This document shows, in pieces, positions 21,002 through 22,361 of a DNA stretch of 22,361 bases. The notes beneath the pieces were generated by a model. The model worked only from the letters and a program-made list of their open reading frames with translations. It made no database searches and was not told where the DNA came from. The stretch is from JAGPHI01 sp036661035 (GTDB lineage: Bacteria > Bacillota > Clostridia > Oscillospirales > Ruminococcaceae), in contig JAVWZM010000033.1 of the NCBI GenBank assembly GCA_036661035.1, forward strand, positions 1-22,361, read 5' to 3'. Numbering within the stretch: the first letter of the stretch is position 1; every line of letters starts with the position of its first letter. A program made the position numbers and the translations under genes.

Positions 21002-22361
21002 TTACTCGTTTCGCCCACAGCATTTTTTGTATTTAAGCCCACTGCCGCATGGGCATAAGTCGTTTCTGCCTGGCTTTTGTGCCTTGCGCACAGGTTGCTT
21101 TTTCTCGCTTGCGTCGCCGCCGGATTCTGAGGTGGGCTTTGCCACCTGCTCACGAGTTAGGGGCTTTTGCTGTGCTATTTCCATGGTGAGCAAAAGGCGT
21201 GTTGTGTCCTCTTTGATAGTTTCTACCATAGAGTCGAACATTTCAAAGCCCTCTATACGATATTCAACCACAGGATCACGTTGACCGTAGCTACGCAGAT
21301 AAATGCCCTTGCGCAGCTCCTCCATTTCGTCTATATGCTCCATCCACTTGGTATCCACCACGCGCAAAAGCACCACGCGCTCTAATTCGCGCATTAGCTC
21401 AGAGCCATATTTTTTCTCTTTTGCGGCGCAGATATCCTCTGCACGGGTTACTAAAGTTTCCGTTACTTTTTCTACTGTTACTTCGCTAAGCTCTTGGGTA
21501 TTGTACTTAAAATCGTTATCCGTGCAAAGCCAGCCGCGATAATGGCCGCGAAGTGCCTCAAAGTTCCAATCGTCGGCAGTTTCACCCGAAAGATAAGTGG
21601 CGGCAGTGCCTGTAATACTTTCACGAATCATGCCATGCACACTGGAAGATACATCTTCGCCATGCAGCACCTTGCCGCGCTGTCCGTAGATAATCTCGCG
21701 TTGGCTGTTCATAACGTCGTCAAACTGCAATACGCTCTTGCGTATGCCAAAGTTGCGAGCCTCCAGCTTTTTTTGTGCGCCCTCTATGGTGCTTGTAATC
21801 ATGCGGTTTTCTATTGGCATATCTTCTTCTACACCAAGAGAATCCATGATGCCCTGCACGCGTTCGCCGCCGAAAAGACGCATTAAATCGTCCTCTAGGC
21901 TGATAAAGAAACGGCTTGCGCCCGGATCGCCTTGGCGGCCTGCGCGTCCACGCAGCTGATTATCTATACGCCTTGATTCGTGACGCTCTGTGCCTATAAT
22001 AAATAAGCCGCCTGCGTCGCACACCTCTGCCGCCTCTTTGGCAACATCGGGTTTTAGCTTTTCGTGTATTTCCGTATAGCGCGCACGCACTGCCAATATT
22101 TCTTCGTTATCTGTATCTGCATGGCTTGTACATTCGCCTATCAGCTCCTCGGAATAGCCTTCCTTGCGCAGCATTGCCTTAGACATAAACTCCGCGTTGC
22201 CGCCAAGCACAATATCCGTACCGCGTCCTGCCATGTTGGTGGCGATGGTCACGGCGTCTTTCTTGCCTGCTTGCGCCACTATTTCGGCTTCTTTTTCGTG
22301 ATATTTTGCGTTTAGCACCTCGTGCTTTACGCCCTTGCGCTTTAGCATAGAGGAAAGTAGC
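21002..22361 (-). CDS. secA: Protein translocase ATPase SecA, C-terminal part (5' end outside window)
   Basis: About 452 residues of SecA are present; the frame stays open to the window edge (LLSSMLKRKGVKHEVLNAK), so the N-terminal half, including the Walker A site, lies beyond it. Visible are the second nucleotide-binding fold with TNMAGRGTDIVLGG and GTERHESRRIDNQLRGRAGR, which contains the arginine-finger motif. The helical scaffold/wing region follows (QFDDVMNSQREIIYGQR, VDTKWMEHIDEMEELRKGI, SYGQRDPVVEY). At the end, after a Lys/Pro-rich linker, comes the SEC-C zinc site CPCGSGLKYKKCC. SecA drives preproteins such as the DacF and lipoprotein precursors here through SecYEG. The Met at 22348 is internal, not the start. 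Confidence 0.97.
   Translation of the reverse strand, partial: LLSSMLKRKGVKHEVLNAKYHEKEAEIVAQAGKKDAVTIATNMAGRGTDIVLGGNAEFMSKAMLRKEGYSEELIGECTSHADTDNEEILAVRARYTEIHEKLKPDVAKEAAEVCDAGGLFIIGTERHESRRIDNQLRGRAGRQGDPGASRFFISLEDDLMRLFGGERVQGIMDSLGVEEDMPIENRMITSTIEGAQKKLEARNFGIRKSVLQFDDVMNSQREIIYGQRGKVLHGEDVSSSVHGMIRESITGTAATYLSGETADDWNFEALRGHYRGWLCTDNDFKYNTQELSEVTVEKVTETLVTRAEDICAAKEKKYGSELMRELERVVLLRVVDTKWMEHIDEMEELRKGIYLRSYGQRDPVVEYRIEGFEMFDSMVETIKEDTTRLLLTMEIAQQKPLTREQVAKPTSESGGDASEKKQPVRKAQKPGRNDLCPCGSGLKYKKCCGRNE

Noticed and set aside
21002..22348. Reading the SecA fragment as a complete 448-residue protein starting at Met 22348
   Set aside because: The frame continues open to the window edge with SecA sequence (LLSS before the Met), and the Walker A half is missing, so it is truncated by the window.

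Overview
The window looks like chromosomal DNA of a Gram-positive, moderately AT-leaning Bacillota, most likely Clostridia. The evidence is purine-rich ribosome binding sites in front of ATG, GTG and TTG starts, near-consensus sigma-A promoters with 17-bp spacers, an AgrA/AgrC-type regulatory system, a DacF-type carboxypeptidase, YlxM, and a SecA ending in a zinc-binding SEC-C tail. The assignment to class is an inference. I see no rRNA, tRNA, CRISPR array, transposase or prophage gene.

Left part (1-5330). A ylxM-like gene on the minus strand has a consensus promoter and a perfect 13-bp inverted repeat at its predicted transcription start. A cysteine-synthase-like gene on the plus strand has lost the PLP-binding lysine and the asparagine loop. 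Then come three co-directional genes: a LytTR response regulator and two AgrC-like membrane sensor kinases. The two kinases are degenerate in complementary ways. The first keeps the phosphoacceptor His but has lost the ATP-binding N and G boxes. The second keeps a good ATPase domain but has Arg-Asn in place of His-Asp, and its frame is broken at a run of 13 T. The simplest reading is an obligate heteromeric kinase in which one subunit phosphorylates the other, with a homopolymer that may switch the second subunit on and off. This is the most interesting item in the window.

Middle part (5330-14404). A minus-strand pair encodes a CDF cation exporter with a manganese-type Asn-Asp-Asp-Asp site and a PLP aminotransferase. 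It is divergent from a plus-strand NYN-LOTUS RNA-binding/nuclease-like gene. After a 320-bp gap with a strong terminator there is a run of minus-strand genes, in transcription order dacF (D,D-carboxypeptidase), a permuted papain-like (C92) amidase, pncB (nicotinate phosphoribosyltransferase), and an MsbA-type ABC exporter.

Right part (14618-22361). On the plus strand lie a metallophosphoesterase, a RidA-family protein and glycerol kinase (a probable operon), then an SsuABC/ThiXYZ-like importer (ATPase, permease, lipoprotein receptor) of unknown substrate. A small XRE regulator and a small acidic protein are divergent around a palindrome. The window ends inside secA on the minus strand. Strong hairpin terminators separate most of these units.
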